Below are positions 18,908 through 28,187 of a DNA stretch of 59,166 bases, in pieces. A program made the translations under genes and the position numbers. Origin of the DNA: Azospirillum doebereinerae (GTDB taxonomy: Bacteria > Pseudomonadota > Alphaproteobacteria > Azospirillales > Azospirillaceae); the NCBI RefSeq assembly GCF_003989665.1, contig NZ_RZIJ01000034.1:1-59166 (forward strand), read 5' to 3'. Each line of letters starts with the position of its first letter. Positions within the stretch are counted from its first letter, which is position 1. A model generated the notes under the pieces. That model made no database searches. It had not been told where the DNA came from and worked only from the letters and a program-made list of their open reading frames with translations.

Positions 18908-20118
18908 GCGGGTTTTCCGGCGGGGCGCCAGCGGTGCAGCGCGTGCATCACCCCGCCGAACACCAGACCCCAGAAGGCGGAGCCGACCCCGAAGAAGGAC
19001 AGGCCCGAGGCGGTCACCAGCAGGGTGACCAGCGCCGGGACGCGCTCGTCCTCCGCCTGGACGGCGCCCAGCAGCGCGCCGCCGAAGGCGCCGATCAGCG
19101 CCAGACCGGCCACCGCCTCGATCAGGATCGGCGGTGAGCGCAGCACCAGCGTCGCCGTCACCGCCGCCAGCCCCGCGAAGGCGATGTAGCCGAGGCCGCC
19201 AACCACCGCCGCCTGCCAACGCCGTTCCGGCCGGGGATCGGCGTCGGGGCCGGCGCACATCGCCGCCGTGATCGCCGCCAGATTGACCGTCGGCGCGCCG
19301 AAGGGGGCGCTCAGCGCCGAGAAGGCGCCCGTCACCAGGAACAGCGGCGGCACGCGCGGGGTGTAGCCGAAGGTCGCCAGCACCGTCAGGCCGGGGATGT
19401 TCTGCGACGCCATGGTGACGACGAACAGCGGCAGGGCGATGCCGACCAGCGCCTCCCAGGTGAAGACCGGGGCGACCAGGGTCAGGCTGGGCCACAGGCT
19501 GGCGGGCAGCGCTCCGGTGTCCGGCGCGGTCAGCGCCATCGCGCCCAGCGCCACCGCCACGGCGGTGGGCACGGCGTAGAGCCGGGCAAAGCGCCCGACC
19601 ACCGCCCAGACCGCCAGCACCAGCAGGCCCAGCCCCGGCGCCTGGGTCATCGCCGCGAAGGGCGCCAGGCACAGCTTGAGCAGGATCCCGGCCAGCATGG
19701 CGTTGGCGAGCGGCTTGGGGATCGCCGCGATCCAACGCCCGAGCGACGTCCAGAAACCGGTCAGCATGACCAGCGCCGCCACCGTCAGGAAGGCGCCGAC
19801 CGCCGCCGGAAAGCCGCCGGCCACCGGCCCGGTCGCCGCCAGCAGCGCCATGCCGGGCGTGGTCCAGGCGACGCTGATCGGCTTGCGCTGGCGCGTCGCC
19901 AGCACGATGGCCGCCAGCCCCATGGACAGGCCGACCGCCACCAGCCCCGAGGTGATCTGCGCCGTGTCGGCGCCGACGGCGGCCAGCCCCTGGATGACCA
20001 CGGCGACCGAGCTGGCGTAGCCGACCAGCGCCACGAGAAGACCGGTGCCGGCCGCCGGGAACGACAGGCCGCCGGTGGGGGCGTCGTCGTGGCGGGCCAT
20101 GGGCGTGGAGGAAGGCAT
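18904..20118 (-). CDS. benE: BenE-family benzoate/H+ symporter-like transporter
   Basis: 404 residues, about 11-12 membrane segments. BenE-type motifs are visible: AVVIQGLAAVGAD near the N-terminus, ISVAWTTPGMALLAATG, the NAMLAGILLKLCLAPF segment and FGAPTVNLAAITAAMCAGPDA. The family imports benzoate with protons, but many members sit far from benzoate genes, as here. The start ATG at 20118 (MPSSTPMARHDD) could instead be 20100. It is divergent from the GntR gene, with a perfect palindrome between them. Confidence 0.88.
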   Translation of the reverse strand: MPSSTPMARHDDAPTGGLSFPAAGTGLLVALVGYASSVAVVIQGLAAVGADTAQITSGLVAVGLSMGLAAIVLATRQRKPISVAWTTPGMALLAATGPVAGGFPAAVGAFLTVAALVMLTGFWTSLGRWIAAIPKPLANAMLAGILLKLCLAPFAAMTQAPGLGLLVLAVWAVVGRFARLYAVPTAVAVALGAMALTAPDTGALPASLWPSLTLVAPVFTWEALVGIALPLFVVTMASQNIPGLTVLATFGYTPRVPPLFLVTGAFSALSAPFGAPTVNLAAITAAMCAGPDADPRPERRWQAAVVGGLGYIAFAGLAAVTATLVLRSPPILIEAVAGLALIGAFGGALLGAVQAEDERVPALVTLLVTASGLSFFGVGSAFWGLVFGGVMHALHRWRPAGKPA

Positions 20119-20164
20119 TGGGCCGACCTTTCGGGCGTGGTGGACAGCGGAAGGCATCACGCAT

Positions 20165-20180
20165 ATATTGGATCCAATAT
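20165..20180. promoter_or_regulatory. 16-bp perfect palindrome, likely GntR operator
   Basis: ATATTGGATCCAATAT is fully self-complementary and lies in the 94-bp gap between divergent benE and the GntR gene. Short palindromes of this kind are typical FCD-type GntR operators. It is well placed to repress both genes. Confidence 0.75.
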
Positions 20181-20212
20181 CCACGCAAGCGGCTTTCGAA
20201 CGGCTTCGCCCC

Positions 20213-20899
20213 ATGATCGATCCCCTCGACCTGACCGCGCTGATCGAGCGCAACCGCCCGCGCTTCCGCACGGCGACCGAGTTCGTCGAGGCGGCGATGC
20301 GCGAGGCGATCCTGAGCGGCGCCCTGCCCGGCGGCGCGCCCCTGCGGCAGGAGGAGTTGGCGACGGCGTTCGGGGTCAGCCGCATGCCGGTGCGCGAGGC
20401 TCTGCGCCAGTTGGAGGCGCGCGCGCTGGTCGAGTTCAACCCCCACCGGGGTGCCGTGGTGGCGGAGATTTCGGCCGGGGATTCCGCCGACATCGGCGCC
20501 ATCCGCGCGGCGTTGGAGCCGGCGGCGTTGCGGCTGTCACTGCCCCGGCTGTCCGCCGCCGACTTCGCGCTGGCGGAGGAGTTGATCGCGGAAATGGACG
20601 CGGAGCCCGATCCCGGTCGCATGGGCGAGTTGAACCGCCGCTTCCACATGACGCTCTACGCGCGGGCGGGACGTCCGCGCCTGCTGGCGCTGGTCGAGCA
20701 GCATCTGGCGGCGGCCGACCGTTACCTGCGCTTCCAGTTCGCGGCGCTGGGTTACCACCCGCGCTCCCAGGACGAGCACCACGCGCTGCTGGCCGCCTGC
20801 CGGGCGGGCGACGCCGACGCCGCCTGCGGCGCGGTGGTTGACCACGTCATGGCGGCGGAGGAGCAGTTGACGGCGTTTCTGGGCGGTCGGCGGGGCTGA
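20213..20899 (+). CDS. GntR-family (FCD) regulator
   Basis: 228 residues from the ATG at 20213 (MIDPLDLTALIERN). Winged helix at about 20-85 (GGAPLRQEELATAFGVSRMPVREALRQLEARALVEF is the classic GntR recognition region). The C-terminal all-helical FCD domain includes the metal ligands in NRRFHMTLY, DEHHALL and VVDHVM. An earlier in-frame start would overlap benE and adds unrelated residues. It probably represses benE and itself through the palindrome at 20165. Confidence 0.9.
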   Translation: MIDPLDLTALIERNRPRFRTATEFVEAAMREAILSGALPGGAPLRQEELATAFGVSRMPVREALRQLEARALVEFNPHRGAVVAEISAGDSADIGAIRAALEPAALRLSLPRLSAADFALAEELIAEMDAEPDPGRMGELNRRFHMTLYARAGRPRLLALVEQHLAAADRYLRFQFAALGYHPRSQDEHHALLAACRAGDADAACGAVVDHVMAAEEQLTAFLGGRRG

Positions 20900-20921
20900 C
20901 GCGGCCGGCGTCCGGACATAC

Positions 20922-20959
20922 GAAAGCTCCTGCGCCGCTGGAGCGGAGCAGGGGCTTTC
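20922..20959. terminator. hairpin between convergent genes
   Basis: Arms GAAAGCTCCTGCGCC (20922-20936) and GGAGCAGGGGCTTTC (20945-20959) match at 13 of 15 positions (one further G-U pair) around an 8-base loop. It lies between the GntR gene and the repeat-protein gene, so it can serve both strands. The arms end in GAAAGC/GCTTTC but lack a long T-run. Confidence 0.6.
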
Positions 20960-20980
20960 GCCGAGCGGTTCGAGGGTGCG

Positions 20981-21544
20981 TTACGCCGTGTGGCCCTTGG
21001 CTTCGCGCAGGCAATCGGCGGGCTTGGCTTCGCGCAGACAGTCGGCGGCCTTCGCTTCCCGGAGACAGTCGGCCTCCATGGCCTCGCGGAGACAGTCAGC
21101 CGGCTTGGCTTCGCGCAGACAGTCGGCCGGCTTGGCTTCGCGCAGGCAATCGGCGGCCTTCGCCTCGCGCAGGCAGTCGGCCATCGCCGGGGTGCGGAAC
21201 AGGTTGGCGCTGCCGCGGCGGGCGGCGGCCAAGCGGTCGGCCGGGACGACGCCGTTGTGGTGCAGGTATTCGCCATACACCGCGTCGCAGAAGCGGACAT
21301 AGGCGCGGGTGTCGGCGACGATGAACTCGTGCCACAGGTCATCGCAGGCGGCCGATTGCGGCGCGATGTCCCGGTCGGGATGCGCGGCGCAGGCGAAGAG
21401 GAAATCCTTGAGCTGGTCCAGGGCGATGGCGGCGGTCCGCTCGGGCATGCCGGCCTTGATCGCACGGGTTACCACATAATCGAACCCGAACTCGGCAATA
21501 ATGCTGCGAACACGATGCAGGTCGGTCTTGGCCTGGATGAGCAT
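20981..21544 (-). CDS. protein with a GRDP-like N-domain and seven ADCLREA nonapeptide repeats
   Basis: 187 residues. Residues 1-115 contain CDDLWHEFIVADTRAYVRFC...YGEYLHH, which resembles the helical core of glycine-rich-domain-containing-protein-like (DUF1399-type) proteins. Residues 122-184 are seven perfect-register nonapeptides, each ADCLREA followed by two variable residues (KA, KP, KP, ME, KA, KP, KG). The seven core residues never change, although codons do (GAC/GAT, TGC/TGT, CTG/CTC, CGC/CGG, GAA/GAG), so selection acts on the peptide. No signal peptide. One Cys every nine residues suggests metal or cofactor binding, or modification, but the function is unknown. GGGGAA precedes the ATG. 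Confidence 0.85.
   Translation of the reverse strand: MLIQAKTDLHRVRSIIAEFGFDYVVTRAIKAGMPERTAAIALDQLKDFLFACAAHPDRDIAPQSAACDDLWHEFIVADTRAYVRFCDAVYGEYLHHNGVVPADRLAAARRGSANLFRTPAMADCLREAKAADCLREAKPADCLREAKPADCLREAMEADCLREAKAADCLREAKPADCLREAKGHTA
20993..21181 (-). repeat. 27-bp coding tandem repeat, 7 copies
   Basis: Seven exact-length 27-bp units encode the ADCLREAxx nonapeptides of the gene at 20981. Units differ mainly at synonymous third positions. Confidence 0.95.
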
Positions 21545-21683
21545 ACCGCATTCCCCAAAGTTGCTTTTTCTCTCGGCGTCGTCAATTTTTCGGGCTGACG
21601 GCCCATCAATGCTGCGCCAAGCGGTGCAAAGGAGCCTGCGCTATTTTTAGGACATGGACAAGGGCTAGAACCGAAATTGCGGA

Positions 21684-23549
21684 CTACTTCGAGGGTGAGA
21701 TAAGCGGAACGGCTTGGTCTTGCCGGATCAGCCGGCCGATCAGCAGGGATAGGCGGTCCGGCATGACCGGTTTGGCCAGAACCTCCACGCCCTGCTCGGT
21801 GGCGCGCTGCACCACGTCCTTGTCGAGCCGGCCCGAGATCAGGATGGCGGGAACGTGCAGGCCCAGCAGCGCCCGCACCTGGGCGATGAACTCGATGCCG
21901 TTCTCCGTCGCCGACAGGTGGTAGTCGGCGACGACGATGTCCGGCCGGATGCTGCCGTCCTGGAGGCCGCGCAGACCCTCGGCGACGGCGGACACGCCGT
22001 GGACCCGGTGCCCGGCGCTTTTCAGGAACTGCGACAGCCCGGTCAGCACGAAGCCGTCGTCGTCGATGACCAGCACGGTGACGCCGCCGCTCCGGTCGGC
22101 GCCATGCGCGGCGCGGGGCGACGGTTCGTCGATGCGGACGGTCTCCATCTCCGCCGGCCGGGCCGGCTCGGCGGCCAGCGGCACCGCGACCGAGAACACC
22201 GATCCCCGCCCCGGCACCGAGCGCACCTTCACCGGATGGTCCAGCACGCCGGCCAGGCGCTTGACGATGGACAGGCCCAGCCCGATCCCGTTGTCGCGGT
22301 TGCGCTCCGGGTTGCCGATCTGGTGGAACTCCTCCCAGATGGCGTCGAGCCGGTCCTCGGGGATGCCGATGCCGCTGTCGCGCACCTCGACGAGGATCCG
22401 GCTGCCGGTCTCCAGCCCGGCGAGTTGGACCGAGCCGTTGGGCGTGTAGCGGATGGCGTTGTCGATCAGGTTGCCAAGCAGGCGCATCAGCAGGACCCGG
22501 TCGGTGACCACACTGCCGCGCAGCGGCGACACGATGAAGCTCAACCCCTTGGCGCGGGCGACCGGGCCGAACTGAGCGTCCAGCGCCTGGAGCAGGTCGC
22601 CGATGTCGTGGGTGCCCATCGTCGCCGTGACCCCGCCGGCGTCCAGCCGCGAGACCTCCAGCAGGTCGTCGAGCAGTTGCTTGAGCGTCAGCACGACCTG
22701 TTCGATCTTGCGCGCGGAGTCGGCGGTCTCCGGGGTCGTCGCGTGGCGGCGCAGGATCGCGCTCAGCATCAGCAGCGACTGCGCCGGCTGGCGCAGATCG
22801 TGGCTGGCGGCGGCCATGAACTTGGCCTTGGACGCCACCGCCTGCTCGGCGCGCTCCTTGGCGGCGCGCAGGTCGATGGCGTTCTGCCGGAAGGTGCGCA
22901 GCGCCGCCGCCATGCGGCCGATCTCGTCGTCCCGGTGCCGCCCAGCAACCTCCATCGACACGTCGCCGGCCGCCAGATTGGACATGGCGCGGGTCATCCC
23001 GGCGATGGGCACGGTGACGCCGCGCGTCGCCCACACCACGCCGACCACCACCAGCAAAAGCACGGCGGCGCCGAGCGCGCTCAGCAGCATCACGTCGTGG
23101 CGGATGGCGGCGTTGGTCGGCGTCGCGTCCAGCCGGACCAGCAAGGTGCCGAGGCTGCGCTGGACGCCGTTGCGGTCGGTCCGTTCCAGCGTCGCGGTGG
23201 CGCTGGTCGCGGCGTCGTCCGGCAGCGGACCGACGCCCGGCTTGCGGTAGCCGGCGAAGCGCTCCCCATGGAGGCCGAGGATCGCCGCCTCGGCGAAGGC
23301 GTCGATGGAGCGCAGCGGCGCCAGCGCGGCCACCGCCTCTTCGGGGTCGAGGTCCCACAGCGCGTTGGCCGCGTCGTCCAGCACGATCTTGGTCGCCAAC
23401 TCGGCCCGGATCGCCAGTTCGGCGCGGGTGGCCCGCACGTCGGCCCGGATCAGGATCGCCATCGGAACCGCGATGAGCACCGAAACCAGCAGTGCGGCGG
23501 CGATGGTCGTCCGCGCGACCAGGCTTCGTGAGAGAACCTCCAGCAACAT
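21684..23549 (-). CDS. membrane hybrid sensor histidine kinase/response regulator
   Basis: 621 residues. TM1 (about 13-34) and TM2 (about 155-178) flank a periplasmic sensor region of about 120 residues. Then come HAMP (RGVTVPIAGMTRAMSNLAAGD), HisKA with His250 in ASHDLRQPAQSLL, HATPase (DNAIRYT, DSGIGIP, GIGLGLSIVKRL), and a C-terminal receiver with Asp542 in VADYHL. Its kinase core resembles the kinase at 6374 (same ASHDLRQ and EEFHQIGNPER boxes). It is divergent from the larger kinase at 23811 over 261 bp. The signal is unknown. Confidence 0.93.
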   Translation of the reverse strand: MLLEVLSRSLVARTTIAAALLVSVLIAVPMAILIRADVRATRAELAIRAELATKIVLDDAANALWDLDPEEAVAALAPLRSIDAFAEAAILGLHGERFAGYRKPGVGPLPDDAATSATATLERTDRNGVQRSLGTLLVRLDATPTNAAIRHDVMLLSALGAAVLLLVVVGVVWATRGVTVPIAGMTRAMSNLAAGDVSMEVAGRHRDDEIGRMAAALRTFRQNAIDLRAAKERAEQAVASKAKFMAAASHDLRQPAQSLLMLSAILRRHATTPETADSARKIEQVVLTLKQLLDDLLEVSRLDAGGVTATMGTHDIGDLLQALDAQFGPVARAKGLSFIVSPLRGSVVTDRVLLMRLLGNLIDNAIRYTPNGSVQLAGLETGSRILVEVRDSGIGIPEDRLDAIWEEFHQIGNPERNRDNGIGLGLSIVKRLAGVLDHPVKVRSVPGRGSVFSVAVPLAAEPARPAEMETVRIDEPSPRAAHGADRSGGVTVLVIDDDGFVLTGLSQFLKSAGHRVHGVSAVAEGLRGLQDGSIRPDIVVADYHLSATENGIEFIAQVRALLGLHVPAILISGRLDKDVVQRATEQGVEVLAKPVMPDRLSLLIGRLIRQDQAVPLISPSK

Positions 23550-23810
23550 TCCGAAGCCTTCGAGAAAGGACGTTGGGCGACCGGCCCATCATGCCGATGC
23601 GCCACGCCGCCGCAAGCGTTTCAGCGCCCGTCCGCAACCGCAGATGCGACCGGGACGTGGCGGAACGCCGGCCGGGCCGGGCGCCATCGTCGTGAGACGC
23701 AGAATGGCAGGAATTGAATCTTTTGCTTGTGCCATTGTGTGTGTAGATGTCGGTTGCGAAACGGCGGATAACAGCTTCGTTCAACGGGCAGGCGGAGGCA
23801 TCGGGGCGGC

Positions 23811-26800
23811 ATGGGAACGGGGATGGTCATCGCCCTTGCGCATGGCGTCGGGTTGCTGGCGCTCGTCCTGCTGGCCTACCGGCTGCTGCTGAGCCGGTTC
23901 GGCGGCCGGCGGTCGTTCGGGCCGTTGTCGGGACTGCTGTTCGGGGCGGCGGCGATCCTGTCGATGATGGACGCCTTCCCGGTCGCGGACGGCGTGATCG
24001 TCGATCTCCGCAACGTCATGGTGGCGCTGGCCGGGGTTTTCGGCGGCTGGCCGGCGGCGCTGACGGCGGCGGCCGTCGGGTCGGCCTACCGGCTGTGGCT
24101 GGGCGGCGCCGGGGTGGCGACGGGGCTGATCGGGATGGGGCTGACCGGGCTGGCCGGGGTGCTGGCGGCGCCGCTGCTGCGGCGGAACGGGCGGGAGCCG
24201 GGGTTCCGCCCGCTTGTCCTGTTCGGGCTTCTGGTCGCCCCGCTGACGCTGGCGCCGTTTCTGGTGCTGCCCGCCTGGGGACCGGCGGAGATTCTGCAGC
24301 GTCTGGGGCTGCCACTGACCGGCTTCACGGTGCTGGGCATCGCGCTGCTGGGCATGATGCTGGCGCGCGAGCACCGCCGCGTCGGCGACGAGCGGGCGCT
24401 GGCGCGGAGCGAGGCGATGTTCCGCGCCGTCTTCGATCATTCGATCGACAATCTCTTCATCGGGAAGATCGCCGGGGATGGCGCCTTCATCCTGCAACGC
24501 GGCAACGCGGCGGCCTTCGCGGCGATGGGAACCACGGCCGAGCAGGCGCAGGGCCGCTCCCCGGACGCCTTCCTGCCGCCCGACGTGGCGGCCAAGCTGG
24601 CGGACGACCTGCGGGTCTGCATCGATTCCGGCGGGCCGATCCGGTTCGAGGACAAGGACACCCGCGACGGCGTCACCCGCTATTGGGAGGTGTCGCTGGT
24701 GCCGATCCGCGACGCCGACGGAACCGTCGCGATGGTGTCGGTCGGCGCCCGCGACATCACCCGCCGCCACGAGGCCGAGCGCGCGATCCGCGAGAGCGAG
24801 GCGCGCTACCGCCTGCTGGCGCGCAGCGTGTCCGACGTCATCGGCCGCGTCGGGGTGGACGGGGTCCGCCGCTTCTGCTCGGAGGCGGTGCGCGACAGCC
24901 TGGGCTGCGACCCGGCCGAGCTGGTCGGGCGCCCGCTGACGGAGCGCATGCACCCCGACGACCGCGCGGCGGTGACCGACGGGCTGGGGCGGATGACGCC
25001 GACCAGCCCGACGATGAAATCCACCTACCGCCTGCGCCACGCCGACGGGCACTGGGTGTGGATCGAGAGCGCGGTGCGGCTGGTCGCCGACGATTGGGGC
25101 GCGCCGCTGGAGTTCGTCAGCGTCGAGCGCGACATCACCGCGCGCAAGGTCATGGAAGCCGAATTGCAGGACGCGCGCCGCGCCGCCGAGGCCGCCAACC
25201 GCTCGAAGGGCGAGTTCCTGGCCAGCCTCAGCCACGAGTTGCGGACGCCGATGAACGCGGTGATCGGTTTCGCCGACCTGATCGCGCGCGAGTCGGAGGG
25301 GCCGATCGGCAACCCCTTCTACAAGGATTTCGCGACGAACATCCGCGACAGCGGCCAGCATCTGCTGGAGCTGATCAACGAGATCCTGGACAACGTCCGC
25401 GCCGAGGCCGGGCAGCTGGTGCTGGACGACGAGGTCGTCGATCTGGAGCAGACGGCGACCTTCGCCGTCCGGCTGCTGACCCCGCGCGCCGGGCGGGCCG
25501 GCATCGCGCTGACGGCGGCGGTCGATCCGGCCGCCCGCCACCTGCGCGGCGACGAGAAGCGCATCCGCCAGATCCTGCTGAACCTGCTGACCAACGCGGT
25601 GAAATACACCCCGGCTGGCGGGCGCGTGTCGGTCGGCGCGGCGCTGGACGCCGACGGCGGCCTGCGGCTGGAGGTGCGCGACAACGGGATGGGCATCGCC
25701 GAGCAGGACATGGGCCGCGTCCTCCAGGCCTTCGGCCGGGTGGAGAGCGCCGCCAACCGGCAGGTCGAGGGGACCGGACTCGGCCTGCCGCTGACCCGCC
25801 GGCTGGTGGAACTGCACGGCGGGACGCTGTCGCTGTCGAGCACGGTCGGGCAGGGCACCACCGCCGTCGCCCGCTTCCCGGCGAGCCGGGTGGCCGACGA
25901 GAGCGGGCGTTTCGCCGTCCCGGCCACGCCGCCGCTGTCGTCGTGGGCGCCGCTGTCCATCCTGATGGTCGAGGATGACCAGACCATCCGCGAGACCGGG
26001 ACGGCGCTGCTGCGGAGCTGGGGGCACCGGGTGGTCGCGGCGGCGGGCGCCGGGGAGGCCCTGGTGGTGCTGCGCAGCCCGGAGACGCTCGACCTGCTGT
26101 TCAGCGACATCGTCATGCCGCCCGGCATGAACGGGGCGGAGCTGGCGCGCGAGGCGCGGCGGCTGCGGCCGGGCCTCCCGGTGCTGCTGGCGTCCGGCTT
26201 CGCCGCCCACGCGGTCGTCGCCGACGACGCGGCGCAGGCTGGCTTCGACCAGATCGCCAAGCCCTACGACGCGGCGGAGTTGCAGCAGCGGCTCGACCGG
26301 CTGCGCCCGTCCGGCTCCGGGGCGCCGGCCGGCGGGTCGGCGGAGGCGCCGGCCAGGGTCGAACGGCCCGTGCCGCCGCCTCCGCCCCCTCCCGCCCCGG
26401 CGCCGCCGCGCCCGGTCGCGGAGACGGCGGAGGGCTTGCGCATTCTGGTCGCCGAGGACGTCGAGATGAACCGGATGCTGGTCGTCACCATCCTCAAGCA
26501 GCTCGGCCACCGCGTCGTCGCGGTGGAGGACGGGGCGGCGGCGGTCGCGGCGGTGCGGCGCCACGCCTTCGACCTGATCCTGATGGACGTCAACATGCCG
26601 GTGATGGACGGGCTGGCGGCGACCCGCGCCATCCGCGCCATGGTGCCGCCCGCCAACGCCACCCCCATCGTGGCGCTGACCGCCAACACCTTCCCCGAGG
26701 ACGTCGCGCATTGCCGCGCCGCCGGGATGACCGGCTACGTGCCCAAGCCCATCGACCGCAAGCTGCTGATGGCCGAGATCGCCCGCTCCGTGGTGCCGCC

Positions 26801-26867
26801 GCCGGCGCCCCGTCCCGGCCTGGAGCCGGAGCTTGGCCTGAATGGCAAGGGAGGGCCGGCGACGTGA
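23811..26867 (+). CDS. hybrid kinase: 5TM-LytS receptor, PAS, HisKA, HATPase, two receivers
   Basis: 1,018 residues. The N-terminus (about 1-190) is a 5TMR-LYT-type membrane module (FGGWPAALTAAAVGSAYRLW, then GVATGLIGMGLTGLAG). It is followed by two PAS domains (about 205-325, 335-455), HisKA with His475 (SLSHELRTP), HATPase (LLTNAVKYT, DNGMGIA, GTGLGLPL), receiver 1 with Asp766 (FSDIVMP), a proline-rich linker (PPPPPP near residue 860) and receiver 2 with Asp926 (LMDVNMPVMDG). The combination of a 5TM receptor with two receivers is uncommon. It overlaps nagA by 4 bp (GTGA), so kinase and deacetylase are co-translated, which hints at sensing of amino-sugar or cell-wall products. Confidence 0.93.
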   Translation: MGTGMVIALAHGVGLLALVLLAYRLLLSRFGGRRSFGPLSGLLFGAAAILSMMDAFPVADGVIVDLRNVMVALAGVFGGWPAALTAAAVGSAYRLWLGGAGVATGLIGMGLTGLAGVLAAPLLRRNGREPGFRPLVLFGLLVAPLTLAPFLVLPAWGPAEILQRLGLPLTGFTVLGIALLGMMLAREHRRVGDERALARSEAMFRAVFDHSIDNLFIGKIAGDGAFILQRGNAAAFAAMGTTAEQAQGRSPDAFLPPDVAAKLADDLRVCIDSGGPIRFEDKDTRDGVTRYWEVSLVPIRDADGTVAMVSVGARDITRRHEAERAIRESEARYRLLARSVSDVIGRVGVDGVRRFCSEAVRDSLGCDPAELVGRPLTERMHPDDRAAVTDGLGRMTPTSPTMKSTYRLRHADGHWVWIESAVRLVADDWGAPLEFVSVERDITARKVMEAELQDARRAAEAANRSKGEFLASLSHELRTPMNAVIGFADLIARESEGPIGNPFYKDFATNIRDSGQHLLELINEILDNVRAEAGQLVLDDEVVDLEQTATFAVRLLTPRAGRAGIALTAAVDPAARHLRGDEKRIRQILLNLLTNAVKYTPAGGRVSVGAALDADGGLRLEVRDNGMGIAEQDMGRVLQAFGRVESAANRQVEGTGLGLPLTRRLVELHGGTLSLSSTVGQGTTAVARFPASRVADESGRFAVPATPPLSSWAPLSILMVEDDQTIRETGTALLRSWGHRVVAAAGAGEALVVLRSPETLDLLFSDIVMPPGMNGAELAREARRLRPGLPVLLASGFAAHAVVADDAAQAGFDQIAKPYDAAELQQRLDRLRPSGSGAPAGGSAEAPARVERPVPPPPPPPAPAPPRPVAETAEGLRILVAEDVEMNRMLVVTILKQLGHRVVAVEDGAAAVAAVRRHAFDLILMDVNMPVMDGLAATRAIRAMVPPANATPIVALTANTFPEDVAHCRAAGMTGYVPKPIDRKLLMAEIARSVVPPPAPRPGLEPELGLNGKGGPAT

Positions 26868-28003
26868 CGCGGCGCCTCTTCCTGGCCGGCGCGCGGTTGT
26901 TCACCGGCGATGCCCTGCTGGACGGCCATGGGCTGCTGGTCGAGGACGGACGCATCCTCGATCTGCTGCCCGCCGGGGCGGCGGTGGAGGCCGAGGTGGT
27001 GCGGCTGCCGGAGGATTCGCTGCTGGCGCCCGGCTTCATCGACGCGCAGGTGAACGGGGCGGGCGGGGTGCTGTTCAACGACAGCCCGACGGTGGAGTCG
27101 GCGCTCGCCATCGCGGCGGCGCTGCGGCGGTCGGGGACGGTGGGGCTGCTGCCGACCCTCATCACCGACGAGCGGGGCCGCACCGAGCAGGCGACGCGCG
27201 CCGCGCTGGCGGCCTCCGCCCTGCCGGGCAGCGGGGTGCTGGGTGTCCATTTGGAGGGGCCGTTCCTCAGCCCGGAGCGGCCGGGCGTGCACGAGCCGCG
27301 CTTCATCCGCCATCCCGACGACGCGGATATCGGTTTCCTGACCGGGGCGGCGGCGGGATCGCCCGACGCGCGGGTGCTGGTGACGCTGGCGCCGGAACGG
27401 GTGTCCGACGAGGCGCTGGCGCGGCTGTCGGCCGGCGGCGTGATCCTGTCGGCCGGACATTCCGCCGCCGGGCTGGAGCGGGTGGGGGAGGCCGCCGGGC
27501 TGGGGCTGCGCGGGGTGACGCATCTTTTCAACGCCATGCCGCCCATCGTCAACCGGGCGCCGGGGCTGGCGCTGGCCGGGATGCAGGATCCCCGGCTGTG
27601 GTGCGGGGTGATCGCCGACGGGGTGCACGTGCACCCGGCGCTGCTGCGGCTGACGCTGGCCGCCAAGCCGCCGGGCCGGGTGTTCCTGGTGACCGACGCC
27701 ATGCCGCCGGTCGGCACCGACGCCACCAGCTTCACGCTGTACGGCCGGACCATCCACCGCCGCGACGGGCGGCTGGAGACCGAGGACGGCACGCTGGCCG
27801 GGGCGGACATCGACATGATCGGCGCGGTGCGCAACGCAATGGGGCTTTTGGGGGTGACGCTGGAGGAGGCGTTGCGGATGGCGTCGCTCTACCCGGCGGC
27901 GTTCCTCGGGCTGGAGGACCGTTACGGCCGCTTGGCGCCGGGGCACCGGGCGGCGCTGGTGCTGCTGGGGCCGGGGCTGGAGGTTTTGGGGACGTGGGTG
28001 TGA
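26864..28003 (+). CDS. nagA: N-acetylglucosamine-6-phosphate deacetylase
   Basis: 379 residues from the GTG at 26864, which overlaps the kinase stop; AAGGGAGGG lies upstream. It is a metal-dependent amidohydrolase: APGFIDAQVNGAGG (NagA has APGFIDxQxNG), HLEGPF with the metal-binding Glu, SAGHSAA with the metal-binding His, THLFNAMPP and DAMPPVGTD with the catalytic Asp. It removes acetate from GlcNAc-6-P, feeding glucosamine-6-P metabolism. No nagB or nag transport genes follow; an A-type repeat does. Confidence 0.92.
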   Translation: MTRRLFLAGARLFTGDALLDGHGLLVEDGRILDLLPAGAAVEAEVVRLPEDSLLAPGFIDAQVNGAGGVLFNDSPTVESALAIAAALRRSGTVGLLPTLITDERGRTEQATRAALAASALPGSGVLGVHLEGPFLSPERPGVHEPRFIRHPDDADIGFLTGAAAGSPDARVLVTLAPERVSDEALARLSAGGVILSAGHSAAGLERVGEAAGLGLRGVTHLFNAMPPIVNRAPGLALAGMQDPRLWCGVIADGVHVHPALLRLTLAAKPPGRVFLVTDAMPPVGTDATSFTLYGRTIHRRDGRLETEDGTLAGADIDMIGAVRNAMGLLGVTLEEALRMASLYPAAFLGLEDRYGRLAPGHRAALVLLGPGLEVLGTWV

Positions 28004-28036
28004 GGATGCCGTGGGCTTGTGTGTTGAACGGGCGGA

Positions 28037-28147
28037 GCCCCCTCCCCATCCCTCCCCCGCTGCGCGGGAGAGGGGGCTGGACCCTTGTCGGTGTTCGGCG
28101 GCAGTTCTCTCTCCCGCTGACAAGCGGGGGAGGGTTAGGGAGGGGGC
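28037..28147. repeat. dispersed palindromic repeat, family A (copy 2)
   Basis: Same architecture as copy 1, with arms AGCCCCCTCCCC / GGGAGGGGGC and stems CCCGC-TGC-GCGGG and CCCGCT-GACA-AGCGGG. The loop centre shares CTTGTCGG-GTTCGGCGG with copy 1. It sits between two genes in tandem (nagA and SMP-30), not convergent ones. Confidence 0.85.
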
Positions 28148-28187
28148 CACACCCGCCGGATTTTCCCCAACCATCGAAAGACCTCCC

